Shown: positions 23,410 to 32,127, numbered from the stretch's first letter. The stretch: 38,075 nt of DNA from Xenococcaceae cyanobacterium MO_167.B27 (GCA_030065935.1 JASJCP010000037.1:1-38075), one strand, 5' to 3'. Translations and numbers: made by a program. Notes: generated from the sequence alone by a model not told the origin.

Positions 23410-23973
23410 GAAAAAACAACAGAAAACACTGGACACAACATTGATCAATATGGACACAATAACCGTGATATACAAAGTGAATTAGTATTAGGCACAGATG
23501 AGGTTAGTGACCGTCTTTTCGGAGATCGCGATGGTCATCAAAAGGCTCTAATGTATGGTCGAGCGGGAAATGATACCCTTACTGGTGGTGGAGGTCATGA
23601 CACACTTTTCGGCGAAACAGGTGCAGACGAACTTCACGGTGGTCGAAGCGGTGACTGGTTAATCGGCGGAGATGGTGGAGATGAACTTCACGGTGGGAGA
23701 GGTCGTGACACCCTAATTGGTGGAGATGGCAAGGACGAACTTCATGGTGGTCATGGTCATGACGTTTTTGTTTTGGATGCTGGAGAGGGAACAGATACCA
23801 TAGCGGACTTTTCTCTTGATGCAGATAAAATTGGTTTGTCAGAGTCAGGAGGTCTAACATTCAATGACTTAGACTTTGAGGGTCATAGCATTATTTTCGA
23901 CGGTGAAACATTAGCGACTTTAACAGGAGTAAATACAACTTCTTTAACTTCAGATCATTTCGTTATTGTTTGA
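23410..23973 (+). pseudogene. RTX calcium-repeat protein lacking a normal start
   Basis: An uninterrupted frame runs from a TGA at 23407 to the stop at 23973. Its first ATG is at 23551, but RTX-like coding sequence already precedes it (LVLGTDEVSDRLFGDRDG), and no ATG, GTG or TTG occurs in frame before that; only ATT at 23440 is available. From 23551 there are 140 residues: nonapeptide repeats of the GGxGxDxL kind (LTGGGGHDTLFG, LIGGDGGDELHG, LIGGDGKDELHG, then GHDVFVLD) and a C-terminal tail, DTIADFSLDADKIGLSE, typical of type I secreted proteins. It is probably the 3' remnant of a larger RTX gene, or a short one translated from 23551. Confidence 0.7.
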
Positions 23974-23998
23974 TTCTTTGCCTGGTTATTAACTACAG

Positions 23999-24040
23999 GA
24001 CTCAGCTTAAGAAAGTACATATAGTGTATTAAGCTGAGTC
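23999..24040. repeat. Perfect 12-bp stem-loop after RTX gene
   Basis: GACTCAGCTTAA (23999-24010) pairs perfectly with TTAAGCTGAGTC (24029-24040) across an 18-base loop. No T-run follows on the plus strand, so it is a stable hairpin or regulator site rather than a textbook terminator. Confidence 0.7.
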
Positions 24041-24083
24041 AAAACCAAATCAATCTATCAACTGTTTATTCAGCATTAAACGC

Positions 24084-24110
24084 GATCTCGAAGAGATCTG
24101 CCTTCGGCAG
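24084..24110. repeat. Twin hairpins
   Basis: GATCTC-gaa-GAGATC (24084-24098) and CTGCC-ttc-GGCAG (24098-24110) share a base and are followed by GCGCGCGC. The block resembles the small palindromic repeats scattered in cyanobacterial genomes. The rest of 24041-24246 shows nothing else. Confidence 0.65.
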
Positions 24111-24246
24111 CGCGCGCTTTACCATTAGGAGTTTATAATCTTGCTAAAAAGGGAATAGGGCGTTAATAGAAGTTAATAGAAAATGTCTTAATCTTTGCTT
24201 CGACTGCTATATTTGTAGTAAATTACTACACGGTATTTTAAACATC

Positions 24247-26076
24247 ATGACTCAACCAATCTTAACTAATCCACAGGAATTAGAAACTTGGTTAGATGAG
24301 TTGATGGCAGAACAAAGGTCAAAGTTACACATTCCTGGTGTGACTTTTTCTCTCGTCCAAAATGGCGAGCTTTTTTTTGCCAAAGGCTATGGTTATGCAG
24401 ATTTAGAACAACAAATACCAGTGATTGCAGACCGCACTTTATTTTGTGTTGGGGGGATTTCTAAGCTATTTACCGCCACAGCAATTATGCAGTTGGAAGA
24501 GTCGGGATTACTCAATCTAGATGACGATGTAAATAAATATCTCCCAGATTTCCAGATTGAAAATAACTATCCTCAACCCGTAACCATTGCTAACTTGCTG
24601 ACTCATACGGCTGGTTTTGACAATCGTTCTATTGGTATGGGAGCTTTAGAAACTTCAGATGTTATTCCCTTGGGAGAACATTTAGCAGCGAGAATGCCAG
24701 GGCGAGTGCGATCGCCAGGAGAAGTAATAATTGGTTGCAACTATAGTTATGGTTTGCTTGGCTATATTGTGGAATTAGTTACTGGTGTTCCCTTCAGCCA
24801 TTACATCGACGAGAATATCCTCCAGCCTTTAGAGATGAATCATAGCAGTTTTGAATTACCATCTCATTTAGCTGTTGATTTGGCATTAAGTTACGGATAT
24901 AAAGAGCAACAGAAAACCTATCAAGCTTTGCCATTAAATTATCATCAAATATTACTTACCGATTCTTTAAATGCTACTGCTACAGATCTGGCTAATTTTG
25001 CAATCGCACATCTACAACATGGCAGGTTCAAAGCTCAGAGAATTTTAAGTGAAGCTACAGCCCAACAGATGCAGCAACAGCAATTTACCAATGATCCTCG
25101 CCTACCTGGAGTCGGTTTAGGTTTTTGGGAGTATTTTAACAATCAACAACGCGCGATCGCCCATTCTGGTGGTGTAGTAGCGGGATTTAGAAGTTTTTTA
25201 TATTTATTACCCAGTCAGAATTTAGGCTTATTTGTGGCTGAGAATGGCAGTAGTAATATATCTGGAAAATTAATCGACCAATTTCTGGATCTCTATTTTC
25301 CTGTTGAAGAAAGTTCTGCTTCTTTGCAACCATCTCCAGAAAATCAACAAAGTCTTCATAGGTATGAAGGGAGCTATCGCAATTGTGGTTATCCGAAACG
25401 TACCTTAGCAAAAGCACTTTTATTATTTTCTTCTCCTCTCCGTCTGAAAGCAGAGCCTAACAGTACTCTAAGTATTCCTCAAACTCTCAAAACTGCTAAC
25501 CCTGTATATTTCCGAGAAGTTGAACAATTATTACTCGCCAAAGCAACAAATCGCCATAATTTTATGGTTGCTAAAGAAAGCAATAATGGCAAGATAACAG
25601 ATCTCTTGTATGGAAGCGGAGCATTTAAGAAATTAGCTTGGTACGAAACTAATACCTTTCACTGGATGCTGATTGGGTGGTTTATACTGGTATTTCTTTC
25701 AGGATGTATTGTCAGTATTTTAGCGTTGACAAGATTTTCAGCAGATTCTTGGCATCAATGGACGCAATTATTAGCTGGATTGACTTGTTTATTAAACCTA
25801 GTTTGTGCTTTTGGGATGCTTATAGTCTATCGACTCACCAAAAATAACTATCGGCTTAAGTTAGTTTACGGAGTGCCGAAAATAGTAATTTTATTACTGT
25901 GTATCCCTCTTTTGACTTCTGTTTTAGCGGTTGGATTACCCGTTTTTGCTGTTTTGGCTTGGATTAATAATGAATGGTCATTTATTGAACAGTTATATTA
26001 TGCTCTAGTTGCACTAACAGCATTAGGCTTTATTCCCTTCTTAAATTACTGGAATTTATTAGGCTTTCGATATTGA
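24247..26076 (+). CDS. Class C beta-lactamase-fold protein, catalytic Ser and Tyr missing
   Basis: The 609-aa protein has a serine-beta-lactamase fold domain (about 12-350) and a C-terminal region with four transmembrane segments (from about 475: WMLIGWFILVFLSG...). The domain normally uses SxxK, YxN and HxG motifs. Here the first reads FCVGGISKLF, so the nucleophile position is Gly70 while Lys73 is kept. In the second, alignment on PG....YSN...GLLG gives PGEVIIGCNYSYGLLG, placing Gly163 at the catalytic Tyr. HSGG (306-309) is intact. It should therefore be unable to act as a normal beta-lactamase, peptidase or esterase, and may be a membrane-bound binding protein. The start ATG is the only sensible one. 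Confidence 0.85.
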   Translation: MTQPILTNPQELETWLDELMAEQRSKLHIPGVTFSLVQNGELFFAKGYGYADLEQQIPVIADRTLFCVGGISKLFTATAIMQLEESGLLNLDDDVNKYLPDFQIENNYPQPVTIANLLTHTAGFDNRSIGMGALETSDVIPLGEHLAARMPGRVRSPGEVIIGCNYSYGLLGYIVELVTGVPFSHYIDENILQPLEMNHSSFELPSHLAVDLALSYGYKEQQKTYQALPLNYHQILLTDSLNATATDLANFAIAHLQHGRFKAQRILSEATAQQMQQQQFTNDPRLPGVGLGFWEYFNNQQRAIAHSGGVVAGFRSFLYLLPSQNLGLFVAENGSSNISGKLIDQFLDLYFPVEESSASLQPSPENQQSLHRYEGSYRNCGYPKRTLAKALLLFSSPLRLKAEPNSTLSIPQTLKTANPVYFREVEQLLLAKATNRHNFMVAKESNNGKITDLLYGSGAFKKLAWYETNTFHWMLIGWFILVFLSGCIVSILALTRFSADSWHQWTQLLAGLTCLLNLVCAFGMLIVYRLTKNNYRLKLVYGVPKIVILLLCIPLLTSVLAVGLPVFAVLAWINNEWSFIEQLYYALVALTALGFIPFLNYWNLLGFRY

Positions 26077-26160
26077 ATCTTGATTAAATCTGTACTTTGG
26101 ATAAAAATTATAAGGCGATAAAATTCTTAAATAATCACTTATTAACTAGATTTCTTGCAG

Positions 26161-26526
26161 TTATATCCAAATCTCATTTTTAGCTGTAAGTTCACCACCC
26201 GTATCTCCTGTATTTACTACTCCACGAGGTTCGACCAGCATGATTTTGCACTCATTTTCGGCAAATGGTTTGTGTTCTTTACCTTTGGGAACAATAAACA
26301 TTTCACCTGACGATAAAGTAACTTTGCCGTCTCGAAATTCAATATCTAATTTTCCATCAATGACGATGAATACCTCATCTGTATCAGGATGATTGTGCCA
26401 AACAAATTCACCTTTAACTTTGACTAACTTAAATTGATAATCATTCATTTCAGCAATAACTTTAGGCGACCAATGCTGAGTCAACTTTGACAGTTTTTCG
26501 TTTAAATTTATCGGGCAATAATCCAT
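26161..26526 (-). CDS. Cupin-domain protein
   Basis: The preferred ATG (26526, [12 protein letters not shown]) gives a 121-aa single cupin. Cupin motif 1 is [22 protein letters not shown] (G..HxH...E...G) and motif 2 is [17 protein letters not shown] (G....P....H), so the usual 3-His/1-Glu metal site is present. Such small cupins are sensors, isomerases or dioxygenases; the sequence does not decide. The frame is open upstream to 26616, and those 30 residues ([16 protein letters not shown]...) are unlike the family. It follows the methyltransferase gene on the same strand by 99 bp. Confidence 0.8.
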   Translation of the reverse strand: MDYCPINLNEKLSKLTQHWSPKVIAEMNDYQFKLVKVKGEFVWHNHPDTDEVFIVIDGKLDIEFRDGKVTLSSGEMFIVPKGKEHKPFAENECKIMLVEPRGVVNTGDTGGELTAKNEIWI

Positions 26527-26625
26527 ATATTTCTTTGCAGTATAACAGCGTTGTTGAAATAGTCGTCTTAAAAAGCTCGATCGCATGATTAAGAAAGTTG
26601 TAGGGTATTTAAACAAGATTGATAA

Positions 26626-27408
26626 TTACAATTGAATTTTTCTGGCTAATGTTGCGATATAAGTTGGCATATATCTATTTAATGGTGTTGATTCATCGTC
26701 CCAATAATCTTCATATAGTCCTGAGATTATGAAGCCAGCATCCAATTGTCCTCCTATTTGCTGTTCAATTGTGTGTCCAAACTCCAAGGCATCGCCTTCT
26801 TTGATAATACTGCTTTTCTTTTCTTCTTCAAGGTCTTTGAGGTCTGAATAGGGTAGCGAATACTTAACCTTTAATTCTCCTGTTTTCTCTGCTTCTTCAT
26901 AATCAAAAAGAAAACAGGTAGGATTCATGAAACCTGACAATAAGCGACCGTTCCATTTTAAAACTCTAAAACATTCCTTCCAAACAGGGAGTATATTCTC
27001 AGCAAATACATTGGAAACAGGATGAAAGATAAGATCGAAATAATCATCTTCAAAGACGGACAGATCTGCCATATTTCCTTGAACTGTCTCTAATTCTATT
27101 GAATCGCGATTTGCCACAAATCGGTCTTTTGCTAGCTGTTCATCAGAGTTATCAAAACTGGTAACTTTTGCTCCTGCTGCTGCTAAAATTGGAACTTGCT
27201 GACCACCGCCAGAAGCTAAACACAATATTCTTTTCTCTTTGAGAGAGCCAAACCAATCATAAGGAACAGTTTTATTCGGGGTCAAGATAACTTTCCAGTT
27301 ACCATTACGAGCAGCTTCAATTTCTTCCTTGCTCACTGGTTGACACCATCGGCTTCCATTTTTTGATTGAGTGTTCCAAGCAGCCCTATTGTATTCGACT
27401 ATGTCCAT
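26626..27408 (-). CDS. Class I SAM-dependent methyltransferase
   Basis: The 260-aa protein has a Rossmann methyltransferase core: motif I ILCLASGGGQQVPILAAAGA (about 61-80), acidic ribose-binding VTSFDNSDEQL (about 82-92), VQGNMADLSVF and DLIFHPVSNVFAE (about 125-137), then FRVLKWNGRLLSGF. The N-terminal YNRAAWNTQ is common in this group. Substrate unknown. It is divergent from the AraC-type regulator at 27514 with about 105 bp between the starts, and transcribed toward the cupin gene, so the regulator may control the pair. Confidence 0.9.
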   Translation of the reverse strand: MDIVEYNRAAWNTQSKNGSRWCQPVSKEEIEAARNGNWKVILTPNKTVPYDWFGSLKEKRILCLASGGGQQVPILAAAGAKVTSFDNSDEQLAKDRFVANRDSIELETVQGNMADLSVFEDDYFDLIFHPVSNVFAENILPVWKECFRVLKWNGRLLSGFMNPTCFLFDYEEAEKTGELKVKYSLPYSDLKDLEEEKKSSIIKEGDALEFGHTIEQQIGGQLDAGFIISGLYEDYWDDESTPLNRYMPTYIATLARKIQL

Positions 27409-27513
27409 TTTTCGGATTCTAACTACTTACTTATTATAGGTAAAGCTTCTGGGCGGTTGAAACCACTACTATACAAGCAAAATCTACCCGAAGCGGATTT
27501 TAAATTTTTGGCG

Positions 27514-28344
27514 ATGAACAATGCACAAGCAAAAGTGACGGTCAAAGTATCACAATTCCCCAATATTTTGCTCGAAAAATACATTTATACCGCAGGTTCA
27601 ATAGAACCACTCCCCAAGCATTCTCATCAAGAATATCAATTAGGATTAAGCTTTAATTGTCAGGGTGAATATTTTTATCGAGGTTCATATCATCCTATCC
27701 CTATTGGTAGTCTCAGCATTATTCATTCTGGTGAGGTTCATTCTCCTAGTGAAAGAACATATTTACCAGAACCAGCTAGTTTTTGGATGATGCAGGTTGA
27801 CCCCAAATTATTAGAAGAGACTACATTAGAGATAGGACAGAAACCCCTTAGTCTTCCTTTTTTCACTGAACCAGTATTGGGCGATCGCAATCTGAGCAGT
27901 TTATTTCAGAATTTATGTGTTGCCATAGAAAGTAACGCCACTAGACTGGAAAGAGATTCTCTGGTCTTAGATTTCTTTTCTTACTTAATTGCCCATCATA
28001 CAAGAGTTTCTCCTAAATCTTATCCAAAAGTTAAACCCGCTATTTCGATGGTGTGTGATTTTTTAAAAGCTCACTATCAAGAAAATGTATCTTTAGCAGA
28101 ATTAGCCCAGCTATCAGGATTAAGCCGTTTTTATCTCAGTCGTTTGTTTCGTCGCGAAATGGGATTATCTTTAAATGCTTATCAAATGCAAATTCGGATC
28201 GCGCGCGCTAAAAAACTGCTTGCTAAGGGAACACCAATTGCTCAAGTAGCCTCGTCCCTGGGTTTTTACGATCAAAGTCATTTTGGTGGACATTTTAAGC
28301 GTTTGGTAGGGACTACACCAGGAAATTATAGAAAAGAGCAATAA
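27514..28344 (+). CDS. AraC-family transcriptional regulator
   Basis: From the ATG at 27514 the product is 276 aa: an N-terminal cupin-like sensor (KHSHQEYQLGLSF, GSLSIIHSGEVHSP) and a C-terminal double helix-turn-helix, VSLAELAQLSGLSRFYLSRLFRREMG then IAQVASSLGFYDQSHFGGHFKRLVGTTPGNYR. This is the AraC/XylS DNA-binding domain. The frame is open back to 27367, but those 49 residues overlap the start of the divergent methyltransferase gene and look non-native, so the inner start is preferred. It probably acts on the shared upstream region and on the cupin/methyltransferase pair; the ligand is unknown. Confidence 0.9.
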   Translation: MNNAQAKVTVKVSQFPNILLEKYIYTAGSIEPLPKHSHQEYQLGLSFNCQGEYFYRGSYHPIPIGSLSIIHSGEVHSPSERTYLPEPASFWMMQVDPKLLEETTLEIGQKPLSLPFFTEPVLGDRNLSSLFQNLCVAIESNATRLERDSLVLDFFSYLIAHHTRVSPKSYPKVKPAISMVCDFLKAHYQENVSLAELAQLSGLSRFYLSRLFRREMGLSLNAYQMQIRIARAKKLLAKGTPIAQVASSLGFYDQSHFGGHFKRLVGTTPGNYRKEQ

Positions 28345-28435
28345 TTTCCTAGACAAGCTATTGGGATTATTCATAGAATTAAATCAATAGAATTTTTTTA
28401 ATCATTGATTTTAAGCAATCTTAATAGCAAAAATC

Positions 28436-29398
28436 ATGAAAAATCTACTTTTAGCAACTGCTACTGCTCTTACACTGCAATTATCTTTAGCACGTGAAGC
28501 TGAATCCGCACAAGTCAAGAATGTTACTTTTGAAAGCAATAATCAAACCTTGGCTGGCGATCTTTATCTTCCCGATGACTATCAAGCAGGGACTAAATTA
28601 CCAGGGGTGGTGGTAACTGGTGCTTGGACAACAGTAAAAGAACAAATGTCTGCAACTTATGCAGAGGAATTAGCAGATCGTGGTTATGCTGTTTTGGCTT
28701 TTGACTTCCGTAATTGGGGAGAATCTGGTGGAGACGAGCGTCAGTTAGAAAATCCTACCAATAAAACTCAAGATATTATTGCTGCTGCTCATTACTTAAC
28801 TACAAGATCTGAAATAGATCCTAATCGCATTGCTGGTTTGGGTATTTGTGCTAGTGCTGGATATATGGCTGATGCAGCAGTGGAAAGTGATAAGATTAAA
28901 GCGATCGCTCTTGTTGCACCTTGGTTACATGACCAGGACATTGTCAATCAAGTCTATGGGGGTGAAGAGTCAGTACAAAGCTTAATTAATACCAGTCGTA
29001 AAGCACAGGCTAAATATGAAACAACTGGAGAACTATCTTTAATTCCTGCTGCGAGTAACACTGATGAAAACGCGCTGATGTATCAAGTACCTTATTATAC
29101 TGATCCAGATCGGGGTATGATTCCTGAATATGTCAATGAATTTAATCTGGCTTCTTGGGAAGGTTGGTTAACTTATGATGCAATAAAAACTGCTGATAAT
29201 TTAACTAAACCAGTCCTCATAGTTCATTCGGAAGCTGCTGCTATTCCCCAAGGTGCAAAAGAATTTTTAAGCCGTTTGTCAGGAGAGAAACGGCAACTAT
29301 GGGTAGAAAATACGACTCAGTTTGACTTCTATGACTCCCCTGAAGCAGTTACTACTGCTAGCGATGCGGTTGCAAAACACTTTAAAGAGAAATTGTAA
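28436..29398 (+). CDS. Secreted alpha/beta hydrolase (DLH-like)
   Basis: The 320-aa protein has a Sec signal peptide (MKNLLLATATALTLQLSLA, cleavage likely near AESA-Q) and an alpha/beta-hydrolase fold: GVVVTGAWTTVKEQM, FDFRNWGESGG, IAGLGICASAGYMADAA. The nucleophile elbow GICAS has a cysteine where serine is common, as in dienelactone hydrolase relatives. A His near the C-terminus is not obvious (NTTQFDFYDSPEA). It is predicted to be periplasmic. It is followed by a convergent small secreted-protein gene 14 bp away. The substrate is unknown. Confidence 0.87.
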   Translation: MKNLLLATATALTLQLSLAREAESAQVKNVTFESNNQTLAGDLYLPDDYQAGTKLPGVVVTGAWTTVKEQMSATYAEELADRGYAVLAFDFRNWGESGGDERQLENPTNKTQDIIAAAHYLTTRSEIDPNRIAGLGICASAGYMADAAVESDKIKAIALVAPWLHDQDIVNQVYGGEESVQSLINTSRKAQAKYETTGELSLIPAASNTDENALMYQVPYYTDPDRGMIPEYVNEFNLASWEGWLTYDAIKTADNLTKPVLIVHSEAAAIPQGAKEFLSRLSGEKRQLWVENTTQFDFYDSPEAVTTASDAVAKHFKEKL

Positions 29399-29411
29399 TA
29401 TATTGCTGCAA

Positions 29412-29963
29412 TTAGCTGCGAGGGCAAGTTTCATTAACTACGGGTTTCCAGTTACCTGGATCATCAGGAATAAAGTAAGTCGCCGTAAATTTGTCTGCAC
29501 TATCTTGGATAATTTCTTGGCGCAGTGGTATCGATTCTCCCATTCTGGTAATTGTTCCTTCCCAGACTAATTTGCCATCTTGCCAATCGGATGCAGTTAA
29601 ATTATAGGAGTTACCATTACCCACAACCACAGAACGGACTAACTTTTGAGAAGCTGCATTATATCCTAGAAATTCTCGCGAGTTAACTGGTTTTCCTTCA
29701 TTTGGTGATTGTGTTTCTTCAGCGTTTCCCAAATACCAAAAGTCGTTTAAGTCTAGTCTTACAGTCCAAGTAAATATACCAGATGGAGAAGCTGGTGCTG
29801 CTGGTTGCTGACAACGGCAAGTTCCTTCAAAGTATTCTAAACTACTTAGTTCTGGTGGGGGCTGAGATTGTTTTGATTCTTCTGGTTGAGCTATAGCACC
29901 ATAACTAATAGTTGATAAAGTTATAGCCAAAACCAGGATTTGCGATCGCCAAAATGACTTCAT
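29412..29963 (-). CDS. Secreted hypothetical protein (DUF1579-like)
   Basis: The 183-aa protein begins with a signal peptide (MKSFWRSQILVLAITLSTISYGAIA, cut before QPEE), followed by a Pro/Gln-rich linker and a beta-rich domain: LEYFEGTCRCQQPA, FTWTVRLDLNDFWYLG, SREFLGYNAASQKLVRSVV, SDWQDGKLVWEGTI. The LEYFEGTW.C start and the sequence of strands are those of DUF1579-type calycin-like proteins. Here the family Trp in GTW is Cys. The gene converges on the hydrolase at 28436. Function unknown. Confidence 0.8.
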   Translation of the reverse strand: MKSFWRSQILVLAITLSTISYGAIAQPEESKQSQPPPELSSLEYFEGTCRCQQPAAPASPSGIFTWTVRLDLNDFWYLGNAEETQSPNEGKPVNSREFLGYNAASQKLVRSVVVGNGNSYNLTASDWQDGKLVWEGTITRMGESIPLRQEIIQDSADKFTATYFIPDDPGNWKPVVNETCPRS

Positions 29964-30008
29964 AATTTTTCAATTTTAATTTTTGTAAGTTTTTAGCTAA
30001 TCATAATA

Positions 30009-30116
30009 ATGTCTAATTTTTCACGACGTAAAGCTATAAGTTTAGGTGCTGCTGGTATGGCGGGAATAGCTGCTACTGTAGGGAACACAGATGATTGGCA
30101 CACTTATCTTTACTAA
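30009..30116 (+). pseudogene. Stranded Tat signal peptide
   Basis: This 35-codon frame encodes an excellent twin-arginine leader, MSNFSRRKAISLGAAGMAGIAA, then TVGNTDDWHTYLY and a stop, with no mature domain. It ends 35 bp before the aldo/keto reductase start. It looks like the 5' remnant of a deleted Tat-exported enzyme gene; a free 35-aa peptide is the alternative. Confidence 0.6.
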
Positions 30117-30151
30117 CCAAATTATCAAAAACATAACTAGGAAAAATACTC

Positions 30152-31213
30152 ATGCAATACAAACTACTCGGTAAAAGCGGACTTAGAGTATCGGAACTCT
30201 GTTTAGGAACAATGACCTTCGGTGAAGACTGGGGATGGGGTTCATCTCAAGAAGAAAGTAAACAAATTTACGATACTTTTCGTGAAGCTGGTGGTAATTT
30301 TATTGATACTGCCAATGTCTATACCAATGGGACGAGTGAGAAGTTTCTCGGTGAGTTTATCGCGAGTGAAAGAGAAGCGGTAGTTTTAGCCACTAAATAT
30401 ACTAATGGTTTGGGGGATAAAAATCCTAACGGTGGGGGAAATCAGCGCAAAAATATGGTGCAGTCGGTAGAAGCTAGCCTCAAACGTCTTAATACTGACT
30501 ATATCGACGTTTTATGGTTGCATATCTGGGATTTTATGACCCCTGCTGAGGAAGTAATGCGAGCTTTTGACGATTTGGTTCGGGCTGGTAAAGTACTTTA
30601 TATCGGGATTTCCGATGCTCCTGCTTGGGTAGTATCACAATGTAATACCTTGGCTGAATTACGAGGTTGGACACAGTTTATCGGCTTACAGATTGAATAT
30701 AGCTTAATCCAACGCACCCCAGAAAGAGAAATGTTACCAATGGCGCATACTCTGGATATCGGTGTAACTGCTTGGTCGCCTTTGGCTAGTGGTTGGTTAA
30801 CTGGGAAATATACTAAAGGTAATGCTACTGGTGAAGAGAGGCGTTTAGATAATGAAATGATGGAAGGATTTGTCGATAAGAGCGATCGCAATTTGAGTAT
30901 TGCTAAAGAAGTAGATAAGGTTGCAGCGGAAACAGGTTATAGTTCTTCCCAAGTCGCCCTAAGCTGGTTACTGAACAAAGGAGTAATTCCGATCATTGGG
31001 GCGAGAAAAGTCCATCATATAGAAGATAATCTCAAATGCGTTGATACGAAATTATCAGCAGCCCATATCCAGCAACTAGATACTATCAGTCAAATAGAAT
31101 TGGGTTTCCCTCACGATTTCTTTAAAGCAGAGATGGTCAGAAACTTTGTTTATAATGGCGCATTCGACAAAATTGATAATCATCGTTACTCCCAATTAAA
31201 GGATAAAGGATAA
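30152..31213 (+). CDS. Aldo/keto reductase
   Basis: The 353-aa cytoplasmic aldo/keto reductase has the tetrad D52 and Y57 (FIDTANVY), K82 (ATKY) and H124 (LWLHIWD). NADP-binding features appear near the end (IPIIGARKVHHIEDNL). It starts directly at the first strand (MQYKLLGKSGLRVS) after GGAAAAATACTC. It is like the Tas/YghZ-type reductases that act on small aldehydes or sugars. A Tat leader remnant lies just upstream in a different frame, which raises the question whether a Tat-exported version existed. It is separated by 179 bp from the ArsR-type regulator downstream. Confidence 0.9.
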   Translation: MQYKLLGKSGLRVSELCLGTMTFGEDWGWGSSQEESKQIYDTFREAGGNFIDTANVYTNGTSEKFLGEFIASEREAVVLATKYTNGLGDKNPNGGGNQRKNMVQSVEASLKRLNTDYIDVLWLHIWDFMTPAEEVMRAFDDLVRAGKVLYIGISDAPAWVVSQCNTLAELRGWTQFIGLQIEYSLIQRTPEREMLPMAHTLDIGVTAWSPLASGWLTGKYTKGNATGEERRLDNEMMEGFVDKSDRNLSIAKEVDKVAAETGYSSSQVALSWLLNKGVIPIIGARKVHHIEDNLKCVDTKLSAAHIQQLDTISQIELGFPHDFFKAEMVRNFVYNGAFDKIDNHRYSQLKDKG

Positions 31214-31348
31214 GGATTGAGGGATGAGGGGACTGGGGTGGGTCAGGGGTAATGGGGGATTGGGGGGAGAGAAATACTGGTATGAATCGCAAAATTAGAG
31301 CGATCAATCGCCTCTACTGGTGCTGGTACATTGGTCGAAATTTAAAGA

Positions 31349-31372
31349 CTAATTAGATATAATTCTAATTAG
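31349..31372. promoter_or_regulatory. Paired palindromes flanking a -10 box
   Basis: CTAATTAG occurs twice (31349-31356 and 31365-31372), eight bases apart, and a TATAAT box (31358-31363) lies between them. The second copy is 20 bp before the start of the ArsR-family gene. This looks like an autoregulatory operator in which bound repressor would cover the -10 region. Confidence 0.65.
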
Positions 31373-31392
31373 AAAAATATTAAATTAGCTCT

Positions 31393-31998
31393 ATGAACTC
31401 TCCAGATTTCGATACCCTGCTCAATTTCTTTAAAGTATTGGCTAACGAAAATCGCTTAAAGCTGGTGGGTATTTTATCTCAAACTGAATGTAGCGTCGAA
31501 GACTTAGCTGCACGCTTGCATCTTAAAGAGCCGACAATATCCCATCATCTGATGAAGTTGAAGGAGTTGAATTTAGTTGAAATGCGATCGCAAGGTAATA
31601 CACATTTCTATAAACTCAATGGGGATACTTTATCTTACTTAAATAAATCTTTGTTTACCTCAGAACAAATGGCAAACTGGACAAAAGATATACCTACCGA
31701 AGCGTGGGAAGAAAAAGTTTTAAGAAGTTACATAAATAGCGATTGTCTGATTGAAATACCAGCTTCTCGTAAAAAGCGTTTAGTAATACTTAAATGGTTA
31801 GTTAATAAATTCGACTTGGGGCGAACTTATACCGAAAAAGAAGTAAATGAAATTCTCAAACGCTACCATCCAGATAGTGCTACTTTGAGGCGCGAATTTA
31901 TCGGTTATAAACTAATGAAAAGAGATAAAGGTATTTACGAGCGTTTAGCAGAAAATCTGTGGCAAAGCGAAAGAGAAATCATGAAACAAAAAAACTAG
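31393..31998 (+). CDS. ArsR-type regulator fused to DUF2087
   Basis: The 201-aa protein has an N-terminal winged helix of the ArsR family (FFKVLANENRLKLVGIL, then SVEDLAARLHLKEPTISHHLMKLKELNLVE, about 10-70) and a C-terminal DUF2087 domain (KKRLVILKWLVNKFDLGRTYTEKEVNEILKRYHPDSATLRREFI, about 125-170). The recognition helix is in EPTISHHLMKLKE. The ArsR metal-binding ELCVCDL motif is absent, so a metal-independent signal is likely. Upstream lie two CTAATTAG palindromes around its -10 box, so it probably represses itself. It could also control the aldo/keto reductase before it. Confidence 0.88.
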   Translation: MNSPDFDTLLNFFKVLANENRLKLVGILSQTECSVEDLAARLHLKEPTISHHLMKLKELNLVEMRSQGNTHFYKLNGDTLSYLNKSLFTSEQMANWTKDIPTEAWEEKVLRSYINSDCLIEIPASRKKRLVILKWLVNKFDLGRTYTEKEVNEILKRYHPDSATLRREFIGYKLMKRDKGIYERLAENLWQSEREIMKQKN

Positions 31999-32127
31999 CT
32001 AACTTTTGCCAGAGTTATTAGAAAAGATCATCAGAATAGATTAACAGACTGTGCAATATCTTACGGCATACGCTTGTATATGCCTTTGTCTGATTTTTTT
32101 TCAAGCCATAATTGCGATCGCAATTAC

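Noticed and set aside
23579-23860. 93-aa minus-strand frame rich in His/Leu opposite the RTX repeats
   Set aside because: It is an antisense shadow of the glycine-aspartate codon pattern of the RTX gene.
27367-27513. 49-residue N-terminal extension of the AraC regulator
   Set aside because: It overlaps the divergent methyltransferase start and does not resemble the family; the ATG at 27514 is preferred.
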